From NCBI RefSeq assembly GCF_016808335.1, contig NC_053144.1, positions 58,110,195 to 58,174,194 of the forward strand: a DNA stretch of 64,000 nt, read 5' to 3'. The notes under the pieces are model-generated. The model ran no database searches and had not been told where the DNA came from. It saw only the letters and a list, made by a program, of their open reading frames with translations. Positions 43,483 to 55,388 of this stretch are shown here, piece by piece. Positions within the stretch are counted from its first letter, which is position 1; every line of letters begins with the position of its first letter. Position numbers and translations under genes: made by a program. Source of the stretch: Panicum virgatum. Its lineage: Eukaryota > Streptophyta > Magnoliopsida > Poales > Poaceae.

Positions 43483-46400
43483 CTACTGCTGGGCATCGGC
43501 GGGCCAGGGGCTGGACGCGATGCGCGCGTAGAGGAACTGGTTCCACGTGTCGGGCAGGCCCGGGAGGCACCAGTGGATGCAGTCGGCGTAGGTCTTGGGG
43601 TCGGCCTGCTGCTCTGGGGTGAGCAGCTTCCCCTGGCGGAGCGTGTGCACGGAGGTGTGCGCGTCCTTGCGGAGCTCGGACAGCGCGGTGATGTCGACGA
43701 AGTGGACGGGCACCCGGCGCAGGGTGGGGAGCACCTCCTGCGCCCCCGCGTAGAGGCGCCAGTCCGTGCCCACGTCCAGCGACGCGCTCCGGTTCGCGAT
43801 CGGCAGCGTCTCCATCGCGCACTTGATCCCGCCCTTGTTGCCCCACGCCTCCGGCCTGCGCGCGCCATGCATCGTTGCCATCGGTTATTAGCTTGTTCAG
43901 AAATCAGATCAGAGAGCAACGATGCAGAGAGGAAGGACTGGCGATTGCCAATAGCGATTAGCGATGACGCCTTTACGAAAGTTAAAAAAGAGCCCTGCGC
44001 ATCCTAGATTCGGTCGTCCTGGGATACGCTGATGACGCGCACGCATATTGGTGCCATTATTACTGCATGTGTGAGGCTTTGGACGCCCCAGCTTTATTAC
44101 TACTAGATTCCATGGCGATCAAATTGATCAGCTTTGCAGATGGAGCACTACAAGAATCTCTTTGCGTAACATAGGCACAAAAAAAGTATGGAAAGTATGC
44201 AGTGGCTAGGCCGCAGGGGTGCTCTACAACCACTTAATAGTATTTTTCTCTCACACCAAATCAGCACCAGCCACCAACTACTAACCAGCCAACAATACAT
44301 TTTTCTCACAACAAATCGGCACCAGCCACCAGCTACATCCAGCCGAACAGAGTGTGTGTTCATCTTTCCGGGGCAGCAGTAGGCTACAGCCTGTAGCGAA
44401 CTGGACGTAGCATTATCTTAAGGTGCTGATGCTGCCGCAGCGCGGGGCTCGGGAAACCGGAATCGTATGCTTGCTCTTGGCCTTAGGTAGGTGGGCCCAC
44501 GCAGAGTCGCAAGCCTATGGGTGTGGGCCTTAGAATTTTGGTGTAGGGTCCACCTGCATGCCCATTTGGCCATTTGGTTCAGTTCTAATTTTCTGTCGAA
44601 AATGCAGTCTTATCCTGATCTCTGTTTGCAGTATGATTGTACTATGAATTGACCATGTTCTTCCACCTGATTATACAGCTACGCCAGCCATCCTGAAAGT
44701 TCCTACTAGGAAGTTATGTGAGCAGGTGGCATGCTGCTGCAGTGCTGACGGGTGAAGGAAGGCGGGCAGCTTGTGCGACACCTCTGAAGGTTCGCTGGTC
44801 TTTTCTCATTACCAAATTACGCAAAAGCCGGTGTCACTGCTCGCAAGGTGAAGGTTCTGATTCAGTGTCACTTTCACTAGTTTTTCCCCTCCTGAAGGCA
44901 GCGCTGACTGCTGATTGCCCAGCGCCTAATCGACAGAGCCGTGTCACTGTGCGTGCGGTTTGGTGCTGCTGCCCGTGCAGCAGGTGCCGATCGATCTCCC
45001 TCGACTTGAGACGACGCTTAATGAACCGTGTTTGCATGACGTTGAAAATAAAAATGCACACAAATTGGAACAACGAGAGTAAAGTCCTACTACATACTGC
45101 GAGGTGAAGTTATCTAAATAACAGTGTCAGAAAAGGACTTGTGTGTGTGTGGCTTACGTGATGTGGTTGGGCGACATGCCCATGAAGAAGACGGTGGTCT
45201 TGTTGGGGTCGATGTTCCGGTCCACCCATTTCGCCCACGTCTTGAGCACCTCCTTGTACGCCACGGGGCGGTCCACCTCCACGTACTCGGTGGAGCCCTG
45301 GTCGAAGGACCCCTTCCTGCCATTTTCATTCCATTTTCAGACACAGGCCCTGTTTGGTTGACACCCTGAAATTTTTTTCACAAAAAGACGAATGCATGCA
45401 TGGAGTACTAAACGAAGTTTATTTGCGAAACTTTTTTCACGGATGAGTGTAACTTTTCGAGATGAATCTAATGAGTCAAGTTCCGTTATGATTGACTACA
45501 GTGATGCTATAGTAACCGAGCCTAATCATCCTCTAATCGTACGGTCAAATGCCTCATTAGCTATAATAACTGCTATAATACCATAGTTATGGAGGTGATT
45601 TCGTAATTAGACTATTTAATATCCCTAATTAGTGGTCAAAGCACTTAAAAGTTTTCATGAAAAATTTTCAGGGGTCATCCAAACACGGCCACGGCTCGCA
45701 ATGTCAGACAGAGAAACCGTTTCTGACGAACAATCGATGGATCAAACATTGTAGTGTGTGCAGGAACAGCAGCAGAAGAGAATTGAAGGGGTAGCAATGC
45801 AATACTCACAGGACTTTGATGTCGAGGGTGTTGAGCCACCAGATGTAGGTGTTGAAGACGAGGTAGTCGACGCCGAGCCAGTTGCGGGCGTGCTTGGCGA
45901 TGGCGTGCCACTGGATGACCCGGTCGGGGACGCTGTGCACCTTGGGGTTGTCGGAGTTGGACTCCACCAGGAAGGGCGCCCAGTAGAACTCCACCGTCGC
46001 GTTGTACTCGTGCGCCCGGAACACGTTGCTGGACCCGCCGTTGACGAACTTGGTCAGCGTCTTCTTCCCCGCCGGGATCACCGACTGCACCAGGCACACC
46101 ATCGACTCCCACTGGTTCCGGTTCAGCGAGTCGCCCACGAACATCAGGCGCTTGTTGCGAAGCCGCTCCAGCAGCAGCCGCGCGTCGAACCTGCCATTGC
46201 CACGCCACCCACTTTGCTTTTCAGAGGATCGGATCGGAACAAGGGAGGAGGTTTCGGAGAGCGAGCGTAGGCGTACGTACCGCGGGAGGTCGCAGTCCGT
46301 CGGCTGCCAGCGCCACTTCTGGTACGAGTCGTCGCGGCGGCCGTTGCGCATGCAGGTCACCTGCTCCGTCAGGAACTCGCACTCGCCCTCCTTGTACACG

Positions 46401-47053
46401 GGCGCGTTCACCTCGTCGTACACCCAGCTGCCGCGGTACAGGTCGCACGTCTCCGGCACGCTCACCACCGTCCGCAGCGCCGCCGTGGCCGCCGCGGCCT
46501 TCGCCGACGACGCCTTCTCGGCGGCCTCCTCGTCCGCGCGCCGCCGCGCCTCGTCCGCGCCGCCGCCGCCCGTCACGGTCGGGAGCGTCACGTCACGCTC
46601 CTTCTCCTGCACCACGTCCACCGCGTTGTTGGCATTGGCCTTTCCGCTGGCGGCGTTCGCGGCGTTGGCTGCCGCGGCGGCGGAGGTGTTGGCGGCCCCC
46701 GCCTGCCGCGCCGCCAGCGCCCCCGCCGCGGCGGGCGCCTCGAGCACGCGCACGATGACCGCCTCCCCGCGCTTGGCGAGCGTGTTGACGGCGGCGTGCG
46801 CGGCGGCCTCGGCCTCCTGCAGGAGGTGCAGGTCTGGGGCCTTGGCGCGGATGGCGCCGGCGCTGAACTGGAAGTCGGTGATGGACTTGATGTCCTCGTT
46901 GTACAGGAACGTGGCGAAGACGAAGAGCGCGAACACCGCCGCCGCCAGCGACAGCGGCGCGCCGTTCTTGCGCGCGGCCACGCCCGCGCCCAGCGCCGCC
47001 TGCTTCATCGCGAACGGCGCCGACGCGAACACCGACTTGCGCCGCTGCTGCAT
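43483..47053 (-). CDS. TRICHOME BIREFRINGENCE-LIKE (TBL) O-acetyltransferase
   Basis: A Golgi type-II membrane protein of the TBL/DUF231 family, whose characterised members add acetyl groups to xylan or other wall polysaccharides. The exons are 46281-47053, 45810-46190, 45158-45316 and 43483-43855. Splice sites are all GT-AG and phases agree, giving 561 residues. The single membrane anchor is at about residues 33-50 ([17 protein letters not shown]). A long Ala-rich stem follows to about residue 205. The TBL domain starts at [13 protein letters not shown]. The catalytic GDS motif, [13 protein letters not shown] (S279), and the DxxH motif, DCIHWCLPG (D529, H532), are both present. The start is the ATG at 47053. 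Intron 2 carries a MITE. By memory the [10 protein letters not shown] stem after the anchor looks closest to the TBL3 type, but the substrate is not proven. Confidence 0.94.
44243..44336. repeat. Short tandem repeat in TBL intron 3
   Basis: A block of about 38 bp, TTTTTCTCACAMCAAATCRG through CACCAGCCACCARCTAC, occurs twice at a period of 55 bp. The right flank, CATCCAGCCGAACAGAG, looks like a MITE terminus, but no partner end was found. Confidence 0.65.
45346..45690. mobile_element. MITE in TBL intron 2, copy 2 of the 1711-1999 family
   Basis: The ends are GGCCCTGTTTGGTTG and, inverted, GGCCGTGTTTGGATG. The interior closely matches 1711-1999. It occupies 345 of the 493 bp of the intron, leaving both splice sites untouched. 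Confidence 0.85.
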
Positions 47054-47390
47054 CTCCGGAGCTCCCGGGTGGCCTCCGCGCCCACGCTTTATAGTTTATA
47101 CACACTCACCGGTCACCACCACCACCCCGACGCCGCCGCCGCCACTCGACCCCTCTCGAGGTGGCGTGCACGCCCAGTCGCCCACGAAAGGCCGATCGAG
47201 AGCGTAGGAAGAAAGATCCTTCTCCTTCGATTTCCTCTTCCTCCTCTTCCCTCTCTGCTGCAGGGCAGAGATCGGGAGACGAAACAGGGCTCGCGTAGCT
47301 TAGCTTGCTCGCAGCACTTGCTTGCTGCGGCTGCGGCTGCGGCTGCGCGTGCCTAGCTCCCCTGTCCTTCTCGAACGCCTGGGCGCTCCC

Positions 47391-47397
47391 TATATAT
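47391..47397 (-). promoter_or_regulatory. TATA box of the TBL gene
   Basis: TATATA on the minus strand, about 340 bp upstream of the ATG, inside a GC-rich promoter. This implies a 5' UTR of roughly 300 bp with CT-rich repeats. Confidence 0.6.
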
Positions 47398-47399
47398 GA

Positions 47400-48387
47400 C
47401 GCCGATCCCTTTACGAGTTTGGTGTCCCCTTCTGTTGGAGGCGCGGCTTTTCTTTGCTTCGCTTTGGTATGTTTGGTTGGGTTCGCCTGCTTTCTTCTTT
47501 TATGGTTGCCGAATCTCTTCCTCCACCAACACTTCTAACCCTCGCTATTTTCTAGCACTATAGGAGGATTTGGCTCCCCTTCCCATTGGCATTCTCCTTC
47601 ACCTTCCTATGTGTCTAGAGAGACTGAGAGAGAGAATGAGACCGGGGCCTACTGGGGGGTGGGTCAAATGAGTAACATGCAAGCTTGCAAAGCTTCCATG
47701 GGGGGTTTGGAGGGTAAGCTGGTGCTGTACATGTAACCACAACAGCAACGTCTGCCAGTGTGTTCTATGCTTGTATCTGCCCATCCCCATCTTCTCCTTG
47801 CCTTCTTGGTGTGTACGTATGTGTTCCAGCATTCAGTTGTTGCTTGTTCTTGATACATTTTCTTCTCCTTTTCGTATTGGGTACGGGATGGAAGTAGGCT
47901 TGCCTGTACTGTATGGTCGCAAGGATTGTATTTGTTTTATGGGATGGATGGAGCGGGTGGACTGTGGCTGTCGCGCCGGCTTGGGGTGGGAGCGAGATGG
48001 CGAGATGGGGAAGCAATGGTGACTGAAGAAGACAAGGCAGGTCAGGTCCACCTGGCGGGAACGGCCACGTCACTGCCCATTTCGTTTTATTTTCTTCTAC
48101 TTTCCCCCCCTTTTTTGAATGTTTAACGGGTTCTTACTGCCTACTAAATGTATACACATCAGTAATAACGATGGAATGGAATGGGTGTGCATCATCGGAG
48201 AATGTTGTGCACTTGTGCTACGTGGCTTAGCTGCATTCTTTGGGTCTCCGTAGTTTGACAGCGTTGAAGTGGGGAAGACACAGCAAGCTGGGTACGTAAT
48301 TGCTCGTATGTGTTGACGGAGTATGGCTAGCAGTAGTAATTTGTGAGTCCTAATGGGAAATATACTGAACATGGAAACATATGCTCA
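47400..48387. other. Upstream region of the TBL gene
   Basis: Mixed sequence with a short GA-rich run at 47620-47640. No gene recognised. Confidence 0.35.
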
Positions 48388-48562
48388 TCTTACTATTATT
48401 AATTGGAGGCTCATTTTGAAGCCTCCTGGTGAAGCCACCTAGGATCCTAGGTGGACAGTCTAAAAAAGTAGATAAATCCTATAAATTCTCACAAAAATCA
48501 AAAATATCTGGTCATCAATTCGGCAACTCTAATCATAATGAGGAATGTTGAGTACTCTATCC
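48388..48562 (+). mobile_element. Helitron 5' end, truncated
   Basis: TCTTACTATTATTAATTGGA after host A is a typical Helitron 5' terminus. The following GTGGACAGTCTAAAAAAG is also common in such elements. No 3' end was found before the LTR at about 48563, so it is either cut by that LTR or decayed. Confidence 0.5.
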
Positions 48563-50140
48563 TGTTTGTGATGAGTGAATTGTCAACCGTGCGGTGTGAT
48601 CGTGCGCTTGGTCTTTGGGTTGCAGATACACAGGCGTCGAGTGTCGACAGAGAGTTGCCGTGGAGAAGATCGGGCCGGGCGGCAGCTGTGGCGTCCACTC
48701 CTGTATCGAGGGCGCAAGCGGCGACGGAAGACGGGTTTCTTGGTTTGCGCCACAAAACCAAGCAGGCGGACGGCGGTTGAAGACGCCAAGTCGTGGAGGC
48801 ACGGGCGTCGGTCTCGGGACTGACGGAGGCGACGGGCGTCGATGGCGTCTAGGGCCTCGCCGCGGGCGACGAGGTGACGGGCGTCGGGCGGCGTCTAGGG
48901 GTGTCAGAAGGCCGAGGCGGGAAAAGCGTCTAGGGCCACGGCGTGGAGGCGGGAATCTTCCCGCGCGAGGAGTTTTGGCGGTTTTCTCAAAACCGGTCAT
49001 CTACCCGGGTTTCACGGACCTTCCAAAACTGTGGACCAGATCTTCATCAAGATGGCGGCATCGTGGAGAAGACTTCGTTCCGAAGAAAGAACCTCAGCCG
49101 TCAGATGAGATCGTGTACAGGGGGATTCTGCAGACCAACCGGTCTGACCGGTCCCTGGCACCGGTCTAACCAACCGGTCTGACCGGTCTCCGTGGGTATA
49201 AATACCCCCACCAGCCCGTGGCTGGTTGAGTCTTTTGAGTCTTTTTGAATTCTCTTCGTTTTTCCTTTCCCCTTCCCCTGCTCCAGGTTAGGGCCAAGGA
49301 CTCCAACGCAAACAAGGGTTAGAGTTTAGCTAATCTCTCAAATTAGTGGGTAGGATGATGGGCGGATGGCTCTATCCTTGTATATGTGAATTCCTATGAG
49401 ATTTATGAATGAAATCTGGTTAAGATTCACCTTTGTGTACTGAGTATTCGTCATCCCCTTCCTCTCTTGCGTTTTTGGACTCGAATTCTCCTTTTTGGTG
49501 TGTTTCGTATTTGGAGGAGTCAAGCTCTTCGATTCGTGTTTTGATGGACTCGTTGTGACGATTCTGATTCATCTAGCCTAGTGCCAAATCCTCTAGAATC
49601 GCGAGTTCTCACGAATTGGAGTTTTTGAGTTCTTGAAGAAACCCAATCCTCTTTGATTTTCCCTTAAATTCTCAAGTTTCTTTCATCTTTTGGGAAAGAT
49701 CTCTTGGGGATATGTCCGCAGGTTAGTTGCGGAGGTGTCCTCCAAGTTTCGCTGGATTTGGACTTCGTTTGCTCGAGATTCTTCTTTTGAAGTCTTGTTC
49801 ACGGGTTTTTCTGGGTGCCACCGGTCAGACCGGACGGCTAGACCGGTTAGACCGGTCAAAACCTGTTCAGGCTGCCACGACCGGTCAAACCGGTTCGTTG
49901 CACCGGTCAGACCGGTCCAGGCAGACAGTTCTGCGATTTGTCTCGTTTTGCTTCCGCAAAGTTTCCTAAGGTGTGCTGCTGTGAGATAGTTAGTTCATAG
50001 CTATTCTATCATACCTTATCTTGAGGGCTTGCGGTGATTTTTGGATATAGGCCGACGGATCGATTTCGAAAGAAATTTTGATCGGCTCCCATTCACTCCC
50101 CTCTGGTCGCCGGCTTCGGTCCCTCAATTGGTATCAGAGC
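48563..50140 (+). mobile_element. LTR plus primer-binding site of a truncated retrotransposon
   Basis: The LTR probably starts TGTTTGTGATG at 48563 and ends TCA at 50126. It is followed at 50129-50140 by TGGTATCAGAGC, complementary to the 3' end of initiator tRNA-Met. A promoter TATA, TATAAATA, lies at about 49198. ACCGGTCTGACCGGT-like palindromes occur at 49138-49190 and 49818-49920. Only a few internal bases remain before LINE-like sequence begins. The 5' limit is uncertain. Confidence 0.68.
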
Positions 50141-50450
50141 CGGTAGGAATTCACGCATAACTCTCCACCAAAACACCTTCACCTTTGGTGGCACGTCTAG
50201 TTTCCAAATTATTCTCTTCCATGTATCATCCGATGAAGTACCTTGATCCACTCTATTCTGTTGTTGCCTTGCATTATAGAGCAACTTATATGCGGACTTC
50301 ACCGAGTAATTCCCGTGTTTCTCAGGTTCCCAACTCCACATATCCTCTGTGCGAGCAGCCACTGGAATCCTGAGTATAGCATCTGCATCAACCTTTGATA
50401 AAAGTCGTCCTGATCAACTCTTCATTCCAGACGCCACTTCCTGTCAGGCA
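50141..50450 (-). pseudogene. LINE reverse-transcriptase C-terminal fragment
   Basis: On the minus strand this encodes the zinc-binding region found at the C-terminus of plant LINE (L1-type) polyproteins: GVWNEELIRTTF, then after a one-base shift ILRIPVAARTEDMWSWEPEK, NYSVKSAYKLLYNAR, and KLDVPPKVKVFWWRVMREFL. The fragment is cut off after REFLPA where the LTR primer site starts. There is no reverse-transcriptase core or endonuclease nearby. Confidence 0.82.
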
Positions 50451-52629
50451 TGGAAAGTTTTAGGTGCCCATGATTGATGCATGCGGAGTTGAGGACCATA
50501 TAATTCCAGTGCACCTAACCCTGATAACTCCACATTCCAAAGATGAACAGTACCCAAAAGCGAGTGCCTCTTCTGCACAGAAACTGCGACCTGGTGAGTA
50601 TTCCTTGTGGTTGAACTAGGATTGGATGCAGTAAAGTGCCATTTGCTTGCTATGTGTACGGTTCAACAGAACCACAAATGTGATCCCGATCATTCAGTAT
50701 AGCCTCCATGTAGGGTACAAGGCTACTAGCACGGTTGGGCATGTTTGATCAGCTGTACCAAATGTATAGATCGCATTCACAACAACCTGAACATGTACAA
50801 GTATAAAGGACTTATATCAGATGCTTTCTGGTACTAACAGATCAATTTGTTTTCTGAAGAACCTGTAGCAAGGTTGCTTTTGAAACGAACTGAAAAGCTC
50901 ACCTGAACCACTGTGAATTACAAAAGCACCTCGCCCGTTACTTAATTTGCTGGCGCGACCTTTTTGCCGAGAAAGGCTCTAACTAATAGTCTTCCCAATC
51001 AAGGTCTTGAAATGCGCTTTCTTCGCTGCCCACGCGCGGGTCAACAGAAACACTTATTCAGGCCGTTGGGTGCGTGCCTCTTTCAGCTAGCCGGCCAGTA
51101 GTAGTAGTGCAGTACTACCCTGGCCCGGCCGTTTCGACCCGCCAGCAGCTAAGGAATGATCGATCCTTCGTGTCAACAAATCTTTCCGGTGATCACTCGA
51201 CGCCAACATCTGATCAGCTTCTCCACTTCCGGATTCTACATATTCTTTGTCTTTTTTTTTCGAATACGCAGGAGAACCGTGTACGAAGTAAACCATTGTT
51301 AAATCCGGGATGACTGTTCGTTTCTTTCCGTTGCTTCATCTGTCGTCGTTGTAATACTGTCGGCATTCTGAAATCAGTTCGTCGACACAAAGTGTTACGA
51401 AGGCAGTTTCTTGTAGCCGTAGTGATGCAAGCACATACCTAGTACGAACAACTTTATAGCTCGCAGCGTTTGGGGCACCAACCAATCTTCTCAGGCAGCC
51501 AGAATGTCACATGTCGATGGTAGCTAGTATTTGTCTGATCGATGAGTTGATTTTATATATAAATCGTGATGGATGGGCACATGATTGTAAAGTTACACAT
51601 GTAAGGGAGAGGGACACACGAATATGGCTTGAGATTTTAACAAAGTGTGATGGAAGCAACCGATCGATCTCAGGCAGCTTCGTTCCCTATTGAACGATTG
51701 TACTGGTAAAGGGTCCATAAAAACTAAAAAGAGAGCCAAACGAGAGAAAGGGTTGGGTGTGAGGGAGAAGCTTATTAGGAGAGGACGGAGAGGAGGGATC
51801 GGAGCGGATGGCCAAGGGGAGATCGTTTTCTCTTCAAGTGAGAGCAATCCCAGAGCCCCCGAAGTCCTAACCAAATATTAGCTCGCGGGTAACTTTCTCC
51901 CGGCAGCTAGAACAAGAAAGAGAGAGGAGCTGATGAGGCGAGCTGAGATGTCCGGCACCGTCTTGCCGTGGCGCAGAAGGGTCGGGATCCCGGATCCGTA
52001 CCTGCTGATGACGACCATTCGGGATCATCGTCAGTTAATGGAACAGCAGCCGCATGCTAATGGCTCATGGTACTTGACTACTTGTTGCATTGGTGGTAGT
52101 ACTCTGCTACTGCTAATCAGACAATCAGCGTGGTCTCAGGCTCACGCGTCTGACCAGTGGTCGTAGCCAGAACGAACGTATGGGCGATGAAGACAAATGT
52201 TCAGGAGGGCAGGAGGCGGCGAGGTGAGCTTGGGGTGTACGTGTTCATCAATACTCAGTAGAGAGTAGATCAGCAGAGGCATGCGCATTGGCACGGTGAG
52301 ATTGTCTGGAGGACAAAATGCAGGAACTGCATCGCTGTTTGGCGCACATAGAACTGCCGAACGTTGGATCTGAAAGGCTTGTCAGCTTTACCGTTGGCTG
52401 AGGACGGACAACGTAGTCCCGGCTTAGTTCGCAGCAGGGCAGACGTTGCTGGCAGAGTGGTGAGCTGCAACGGCCGAACTAAATGCAGAAGATGGCATCT
52501 TGTTTTCAGAGGAGACAAGACTCAAGAGGTCACCTGGCCAGACTGTAGAGGTGGACGGTGGAGACCACACGGCATACGGCTCTTCTTTTCTTTCTCACTG
52601 ATCACATCAATTTCTGCGAGTTATAATTA
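50451..52629. other. Intergenic, no gene recognised
   Basis: Mixed sequence. Short open frames near 51930-52170 and 52360-52630 have no recognisable domain. Confidence 0.35.
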
Positions 52630-52884
52630 GTACCTCTGTTTTAAATTGTAGTCGCTTTAATTTTTTTTTCTTCTAAATCAACTTCTCTGGATTTAACCAA
52701 TTTTATAGAAAAACCCCAACATCTAGAATATCAAATTAGTTTCACGAACTCAATTAGGAAATATGTCTTAATAATGTGTTTATTTGTAAATGTTAATATA
52801 TTTTTTCCCATAAATTTGGCCAAAATTAGAAAAGTCGACTTAGGGCAAAACTAAAGTGATTTATAATTTGAAACAAAAAGAGTA
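52630..52884. mobile_element. Stowaway-like MITE, decayed ends
   Basis: It starts TACCTCTGTTTTAAATTGTA and ends with the near-inverse TTATAATTTGAAACAAAAAG. The TTTTATAGAAAAACCCCAAC and AATATGT interior blocks are typical of the group. The TA flanks are plausible. Confidence 0.7.
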
Positions 52885-53335
52885 CTACACAATACGAGAA
52901 TCTCAATATAAGAAAAGAAAAGTACCTTATTTTTTTGAATAATTAAAAGTACCTTATTCAGTTATTTCAGCCGAAGCAAAATGAGATATCGTTGCAGCAT
53001 GGTGCAGATCAACGACTATACGTCAAACAGTGAAACATCTGATCAGCCCACGAACATCTTGTGAGATATAACCGAGTGATTCATCAGAGGGGAATGAGTG
53101 GTTACACTTGACGCAGCCGGGGCGCGGTGTCTTATCGAGTTATCTGTCACTCCCAAAAGCAGGGACTTATTATTTAGGAGCAGTACTGCTGCTAACGTGC
53201 TACCATTAGGTGGAAGCTTGTAGCCGTACCAGCCCGGCAGTTCAGCCGTGGGGCATGCGAAGGTTACAGGCACACATGGCCGAGGCCGCAAGGGGAAGGG
53301 CAAGTCAAGCCGCAACGGCCTCTCGTAGCTGCTCC
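52885..53335. other. Intergenic, no gene recognised
   Basis: Mixed sequence ending at the hAT element's target duplication. Nothing recognised. Confidence 0.35.
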
Positions 53336-53578
53336 TAGGGATGAAAACGGTCGGAAACAATCGGTGAAAGGCTCCATCATTTTCACTTTCACATTTTTTC
53401 ATCGGAAACAAAAACGATTAGAAGATGCTCAAATCACTTTCGTTTTCATTTTCATATTTTTTTTTACCATTTTCGTTTTCATTTTTTCAGTAATTATTTT
53501 CATTTTCGTTTAGCCTTAAAAGTCGATAAAATCTCGAAAATGATCATAAAAAATCGGTAACTATCATTTTCATCCCTA
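53336..53578. mobile_element. hAT-type MITE, TAGGGATGAAAA ends, perfect target duplication
   Basis: The left end is TAGGGATGAAAACGG and the right end CATTTTCATCCCTA. The 8-bp flanks GCTGCTCC are identical (53328-53335 and 53579-53586). The 243-bp interior has repeated ATTTTCGTTTTCATTTT-like blocks and no coding capacity. Confidence 0.93.
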
Positions 53579-54137
53579 GCTGCTCCGCTTCCGGTTCCAT
53601 TGGAAGCCGCTGCAACCTAAGCCCACTAGCGCTGCAGGTACGTTTCTGTAGTGTGGATCGGGGCACGGTCGCTGGGAGTGTCTCCAGCAGCAGGTGTTGT
53701 CGTCCTACCGCCAGCACTGGTGGTACTTCACGTAAGACTACGGCCGTCTCGTGTAGTGTAGTTAGTGTGTCTACTTATTGGGCTTGGGTCATGATTCTGT
53801 TTTTTCTTTTGAGACAGATAACCTTCTTTTCCAGAAAGCGGGGTCATGATTCTGTTGCCGTTGCAACTATAGCAGTTGCCTGCCAGGCCAGCTTTGCTGT
53901 GCCTGCAACAGCATCCATGATCCATCCTTAGGCCTTGTCCAACAACGAGCGATATCGCCAGCATCTGCTGAGATGGCAGAGAGTGAGAGAGAGACACGAT
54001 AAAAATCACCACAGGAATGACTATTTGGCCGCTAGCTTAACGCACACCATGTGAGGCTGACGCAAGTACCGATGGGGAGAAAACTCATTCTCTATTTTTT
54101 TTTTATTGTTTCTCGATTCCAGATGGCAGACGATCAC

Positions 54138-54242
54138 CGTGTTCGGCAGGCTGGAGCTGGAGGCTGGAGCTGGAGGCTGGAGCTGGAGACTGGAGCTGGA
54201 GGAATGTGAGAAAGAAATCATGTAGCTGGTGACCAGCCGAAC
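54138..54242. mobile_element. Short MITE-like element with an internal GGAGCT repeat
   Basis: GTGTTCGGCAGGCTGG at the left and, inverted, CTCTGTTCGGCTGGTCACC at the right form an imperfect inverted repeat. Inside, TGGAGCTGGAGGC is repeated about four times (54147-54201). No clear target duplication was seen. Confidence 0.5.
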
Positions 54243-55206
54243 AGAGGCGATATCGTCACTGCCTTTGGAGGCGGCCTTACGAGAATGGACACAGATGCTC
54301 CTGGTACCCCCCGTCAGAAAGCTGGCGCGGCTGTAACGGAATCCAACGGATCTGTAACTCTTGCCTTGCTGTTGCTGCCTAGTAACTGTGATCTGTTCTA
54401 CCTCCACCAGGTTGAAGAACAGCAGCCGCAGGGAGCCATGGGCCGGTGCCGGGGGCACATCGAGGATTTTTTTTCTTTGAAACTGTTAGGGCCAGCCTTC
54501 TTGCCAGGAGGCAGTCCATGTCTAATCTGATGGTTATAGGGCCATCACGGGCCAGTCCGAGTAGGTTCGGCTGGCCGAGGCCCCTCCTCCTCCTTGGGCG
54601 GACTGGCGGCAGTTGCTTGAGCAATCCAGCCGTGTGGGCCCTCCACGAGCCCATGCCTGGCCTGGCCTACGAGCACGCTGCGTGACACGGCCCACGTTGT
54701 TGCACCTTCACTAGGTGTGGGTGGTCTTCTTCTTTTCTATCCCCGCCCCCTTCAATTTGTCCCCAAAAAAGCCTTCGCTCGGTCTCGTGATCTCAGGGAT
54801 AGTCGTAGCGAGCTAGAGATCAGTATAAAAAACTTGAGGAAAAAAAACTCTGATATCTTCTGCAGCGCGGCGACCAGGAGCAGGAATCAACCCCGGATAT
54901 GCCCGCCTTCGCCGACGAATCTACCGCGCTAGCGAATGAGAGAACTGAAGCTTCCTCTTCATTCCTGAGCTTTCACCACAAAACGACAAGCATGCCGGGG
55001 TCACGACGGCCTTTGAACGCCTCCAAGCCGTTGCGGCCACCTGCAGTTCCAAATGCCAGGCAGGCCCAGCCGCACAGGCACCTCTCATTCGATCGCATCG
55101 GCCTCCCTCCGTGCGATTAAGAATTCAACCGCCCTTTCGTCGCCACAAAGGCGCTTCGCCGCGCACGCGGCTAGGTTCGACGGATCAGAGCGGTGCTTCG
55201 TCCAGG
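54243..55206. other. Intergenic, no gene recognised
   Basis: GC-rich in places, with overlapping open frames on both strands, none with a recognisable domain. Confidence 0.35.
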
Positions 55207-55214
55207 TTCACACG

Positions 55215-55388
55215 CAGTGGCGGAACGTGACCCAAGAGCAAGGGGGGCCAAATTGCAGCACGTGGCTACTAGCTGTGGACTTTGAATGGACAATAATACA
55301 CCAGAGGCTATGCGTTAATGGGACATTAGAAAAATTCCTTTGGGCAGGGGCCGGAGCCCAGTTTCGCCTCTATTGAGCTCCGCCCCTG
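55215..55388. mobile_element. hAT-type MITE, same family as 5957-6129
   Basis: The ends are CAGTGGCGGAACGTGA and, inverted, CAGGGGCGGAGCTC. The 8-bp flanks TTCACACG are identical (55207-55214 and 55389-55396). Its 174-bp length and end sequences match the element at 5957-6129. Confidence 0.92.

Noticed and set aside
45806..47207. A 401-codon plus-strand frame across 46002-47207
   Set aside because: It is the antisense shadow of TBL exons 1 and 2, whose minus-strand product is clearly recognisable.
53948..54253. GCGATATCG at 53949 and 54247 as a 9-bp target duplication of a Mutator-like element
   Set aside because: The sequences just inside the repeats are not inverted repeats of each other, and the 9-mer is largely self-complementary, so chance is likely.
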